Origin: Bimuria novae-zelandiae CBS 107.79 | Lineage: Eukaryota; Ascomycota; Dothideomycetes; Pleosporales; Didymosphaeriaceae | Direction: 5' to 3' | Assembly: GCA_010015655.1 (NCBI GenBank) | Contig: ML976698.1 | Span: 590,597 to 611,729 of the forward strand | DNA length: 21,133 nucleotides | Shown here: positions 18,181 to 21,133 of the stretch, piece by piece | Numbering within the stretch: the stretch's first letter is position 1 | Layout: every line of letters starts with the position of its first letter | Made by a program: the position numbers and the translations under genes | The notes under the pieces: model-generated | Databases searched by the model: none | What the model was told of the DNA's origin: nothing | The model's input: only the letters and a program-made list of their open reading frames with translations

Positions 18181-20346
18181 ATGAAGTCCGTCGCGATTAT
18201 AGGAGCAGGGCCAGCGGGTATCATTGCGGCACGGAAACTCCTCCAGAGTGGCAAGTTCACAGTCACCATTTACGAGCAGAACGACCACGTTGGCGGCTCC
18301 TGGCTTCCCGAGGGTATCATCGACCCCAAAATGCGCACAAACCAGTCGAAGTTCACGATGAACTTTTCCGACTTGTCATGGGAATCTCTCGGACCAAGTG
18401 AAGATTTCGGCGATCTACCCGAAAGCCTCGCAGGTATTGCGCTATCTGGAGAATTACTGCGAGCGCTACATTCTTCAAGAGGTTGTACAGTTCCGTGCTG
18501 GTTCCAAGAGGTGAGGCAAGTGAAGGGAGATGCAGAAAAGGGTCAGCTCCGCTGGGAGCTCAAGCTTCACGCGCACAGCAAAAACGGAACAATCGAGTCT
18601 TTTATCGCTACTTTCGATTATGTCGTGGCAGCACCTAGGTTCTTCTATAATTCTCCCAAAAGTCCACCATTCCCTAGGCCGACAGGGTCTCATGTACCGA
18701 TACTCCACAGCACTCAATACAGAGGGCTGGACGCCATTGGGAGAGGCTTCACGTCTGAAATCTCTGGAAAGCGGAGGGTACTCGTGATAGGCAGCTCGCA
18801 CTCTGGAGGAGAGATTGCGGCTTTGATTGCATCACAGCTCTCCAATGCACAATACTCGCCAGGAACAAGCGAGTCGGAACGAGTCAAATGGACATTGAAA
18901 TCATACATCTCAGTTCGCGCGAGATGTTCGCGCTCCCTAACCTTGCAAGAGACAGTGGTGCAAGTCAACGCTCCTTTCAACCGATCGATTTCACCTTGTT
19001 CAGCCGGTCGAGCAGACCTGCGGATCCGCCACCGAGTTTTACTGCGGGCTTGGTCACGCCGGAAAGAGTCAAGGCCATAAGGAATCTCACAGAAAATATG
19101 ATCGGCCCTAGCGAAGGCGGTCTGGGTAGCCATGAGGGAGACGAACTTGCACCCGCTGCAATCATGGGAGAAACTTACGCCCAATACATCAGGAGCAGAC
19201 AGATCGTGCAGGTTCGCGGAACGCCGTGAAAGCTTCTGGCAGATGACAACAGTCCCACACTCGCTGCGACGGTGAATTCATCTCACGGATCTACGCTTTT
19301 CCAGAACATATGCATCGTGATCTACGCGACTGGTTTCGACGTCGCCTCCCTCGGTTTCTTTTCTCTCCACGGAAACCAAAACAGCCCTGGAATTCGAACC
19401 TAGTTGCCCCCAAGCACCACTTATCCTTGACAGAAGCTCGTTTTCGGGAAACCGAGCTGTACCTACTCTAGCAGTCATGGGCTTCCCAGGCGGCTATTGG
19501 CCCCTCCTCGAAATGCAAGCTCGCGCCATCGTTCGCGACTGGACCGACCCGCTGCCTGTCACCACACTATCTCAACAAGCACAACATACGGAGCTGATCA
19601 AGTACTATCAGGACCTACGAACAGCAGTCAAAGAATGCCGCAAAGCCGAAATACCGCGCAACCCTTTCGGTGACAACGTAGGGCTGCTCGAGCAAGCAAG
19701 TCGAGAATTGGAGCTCGAGCGCTTTGATCTTGAATTCTCGGAAACGGAAGGCTTCGTATGTTCTGCACGTTATACCGAGCCTGGCAGTGATAAGACGGAG
19801 CCCATGAAAACGCTCATGGCACTTCAAGCTGTGCAGCAGAAATCTCGTGGGGGCGGGTACCTCGCACGAGCTGTGTTTCACGGATTTCTTGGGGAGTAGG
19901 TCGCTGCTTGCAAGAACCCAGCGGGTGAGATTGAGTTTGTTCACCAAGCGTTCCACCCGAGGTATCCGACTGATGCCACGTCTGACTGGGAGTACCTCTC
20001 GCTGGAAACTTTCAAAGGAAAAGTATCGCGGGAAATCATTAGGTACTCGGGGGAAACTAATTGCATCGACGTATGGGCAGCCGAGGAAGATGGATTGCGC
20101 GCGGGAGAGTTTGTGGACACCTTTGATTTCCTGACCTTTGGACAGGAGCGTGGAAAGGATACGGCTGTGGCAACGTTGGGTCCTGATAGCAACTTTCAGT
20201 TCTGTTTTACGGGTGCCACTCTGAAGACATGGACGATTGTCAGAGGAGAAGAGCGATGCAGTTTCATTCGGGTCGAGTCAGTTGACTGGATCGACGAAAA
20301 TACTTCTCCGTCAAGTTCTAGTATTAAAGCTATTTTATTCCGTTAG
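18181..20346 (+). pseudogene. Flavin-dependent monooxygenase fused to a DUF6314-like domain, multiply broken
   Basis: Reading across frames gives one protein of about 720 codons. The N terminus is M-K-S-V-A-I-I-G-A-G-P-A-G, the FAD-binding motif at residues 8-13, then G-G-S-W. The true frame at 18419-18513 reads Q-V-L-R-Y-L-E-N-Y-C-E-R-Y. The NADPH site is V-L-V-I-G-S-S-H-S-G-G-E. Later come V-T-P-E-R-V-K and I-V-I-Y-A-T-G-F-D, the FMO signature. From 19870 on, F-H-G-F-L-G-E-*, F-H-P-R-Y-P, W-E-Y-L-S-L-E and later segments fit a DUF6314-like tail. Lesions are frame changes near 18417, 18510, 18885 and 19345-19385, and stops TGA 19227-19229 and TAG 19897-19899. No GT-AG intron explains them. 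Such enzymes hydroxylate small substrates with NADPH and O2, often in secondary metabolism, but the substrate here is unknown. Sequencing indels could account for some shifts, not for both nonsense codons. Confidence 0.82.
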
Positions 20347-20601
20347 CCTAATATAAAGATTGAGGAGATGATAAGGCTTCGACTTTCCACCTCGAATTTG
20401 TGATACCTACTCTTGGCTATGGTAGCAATGCCGTACCCAGACCGTCTTGCAGGTAACCACCGAAACCGCTACCAAGCGGCACTCTAGGAGCAAACAAGCC
20501 ACTATGAAGGACACTGGTCTTGCAACACTCCGCCTAAGGGGTTCGAGGCCTGTATTACCCCAGAATTGGCGAATGAAGGGTCGACAATTCTACTGTAAAA
20601 G
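20347..20601. other. Spacer, nothing recognised
   Basis: Short region between the monooxygenase relic (plus) and the YSA1 fragment (minus), which point at each other. No motif seen. Confidence 0.5.
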
Positions 20602-20823
20602 TTACCACAGCTTCCACCGCTTGGCGCACTCCACACCCTCTGCAAGAGTTCCAACGCGAGCGTCGATGGCATAACCTTCCTTTTCGAACTTCTTGCACTC
20701 ATCCCAAAGATCTTTCAAAGGGACAGAAAAGGTTTCGATGAATTCGTTGTCCTCCAGTGACGGTTGGGGATTTTGGTTCTCCGGGAGCGAGAGATCGACA
20801 GTGACATGGATCATGCGCAGATT
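20602..20823 (-). pseudogene. YSA1: Isolated last exon of ADP-ribose pyrophosphatase (YSA1-type Nudix hydrolase)
   Basis: The exon runs from 20823 to TAG 20604-20602, 73 codons, and is preceded by an acceptor CCCTTACAG. It reads M-I-H-V-T-V-D-L-S-L-P-E-N, then E-D-N-E-F-I-E-T-F-S-V-P-L-K-D-L-W and E-G-Y-A-I-D-A-R-V-G-T-L-A-E-G-V, the C-terminal part of fungal Ysa1, which hydrolyses ADP-ribose to AMP and ribose 5-phosphate. The Nudix box (G-x5-E-x7-R-E-x-x-E-E) lies in upstream exons in this family. I find no trace of it between 20824 and the window end, although about 310 bp remain. The exon itself is undamaged and intron sequence seems to continue upstream, so the break is probably inside an intron, or the intron is unusually long and the gene continues beyond the window. 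Confidence 0.75.
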
Positions 20824-21133
20824 CTGTAAGGGATAAGATGGGTAGCAAGTAGGAATGAGAGACTGAGTTGATTGTAACAAGCTGAACAGTGGAACTGCTT
20901 AAGTAGCAGAATCGTGATCAGCAACTAGTCTACATCAGGTTGGTGATATCATGTGATACCGTATTCCACTCTAACACACCTCCCACAGCACAAAGTTAGC
21001 GGAGTGCTGTCAAGTAGAGTAATGCAAAATGAGTGGACAGAGGGCCTCCAGTGCACCTCCCTAGGAAGTACTCTATCATGGGACGATAGACGTAACAAGC
21101 TTATCCTCTACACCAACAACTTGTGGCGTATAT
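20824..21133. other. Right edge: remnant intron and unidentified sequence
   Basis: The part next to 20824 looks like the 3' end of a YSA1 intron. Beyond that, no exon of YSA1 and no other gene is visible on either strand up to the window end. Confidence 0.4.

Noticed and set aside
18714..19184. 156-codon minus-strand ORF
   Set aside because: It is antisense to the well-supported monooxygenase relic.

Overview
The window is nuclear DNA of a filamentous ascomycete (Pezizomycotina; Dothideomycetes is my guess from the look of the proteins, not proven). The evidence is: short GT-AG introns of about 46-83 bp with CTAAC/CTAAT-like branch sites, conserved fungal housekeeping proteins, and an AT-saturated, stop-riddled transposon block typical of repeat-induced point mutation (RIP).

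Left part (about 0.3-5.3 kb), ordinary gene-dense DNA: a three-exon gene for a small repetitive stress-type protein (minus); the spliceosome protein CWC15 (minus) divergent from the exosome subunit RRP45 (plus, three exons); and a DUF4336 metallo-beta-lactamase-like protein (plus, two exons). These look intact.

Middle part (about 6.3-12.5 kb), sparse and eroding: an F-box-type gene broken by two in-frame stops, an apparently intact F-box paralogue 0.5 kb downstream, and a scrap of a third copy. Then comes a divergent pair of small unidentified spliced genes (one with an in-frame TGA), and a hypothetical 162-codon ORF. Much of this stretch has no supportable gene.

Transposon block (12.5-16.4 kb): two complete but dead Fot1/pogo-type DNA transposons lie in the same orientation, only 21 bp apart apart from their TA target duplications. 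Each has well-preserved terminal inverted repeats (45 bp and 47 bp) and an interior wrecked by C-to-T/G-to-A change. In the second, the roughly 619-codon transposase frame can still be followed end to end without a net frameshift, and two of the three catalytic aspartates have become asparagine.

Right part (16.5-21.1 kb): a two-exon glutathione S-transferase-like gene starts 138 bp from the transposon edge and looks intact. After it comes a long relic of a flavin monooxygenase fused to a C-terminal DUF6314-like domain, carrying about four frameshifts and two nonsense codons. Finally there is an isolated last exon of the ADP-ribose pyrophosphatase gene YSA1, whose Nudix-box exons are not found in the remaining sequence. 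The window therefore runs from a stable core into a decaying, rearranged accessory region. I found no evidence of a new multi-gene system. The most informative signals are the patterns of decay: RIP with spared transposon ends, the F-box family erosion, and the broken fusion gene and truncated YSA1.
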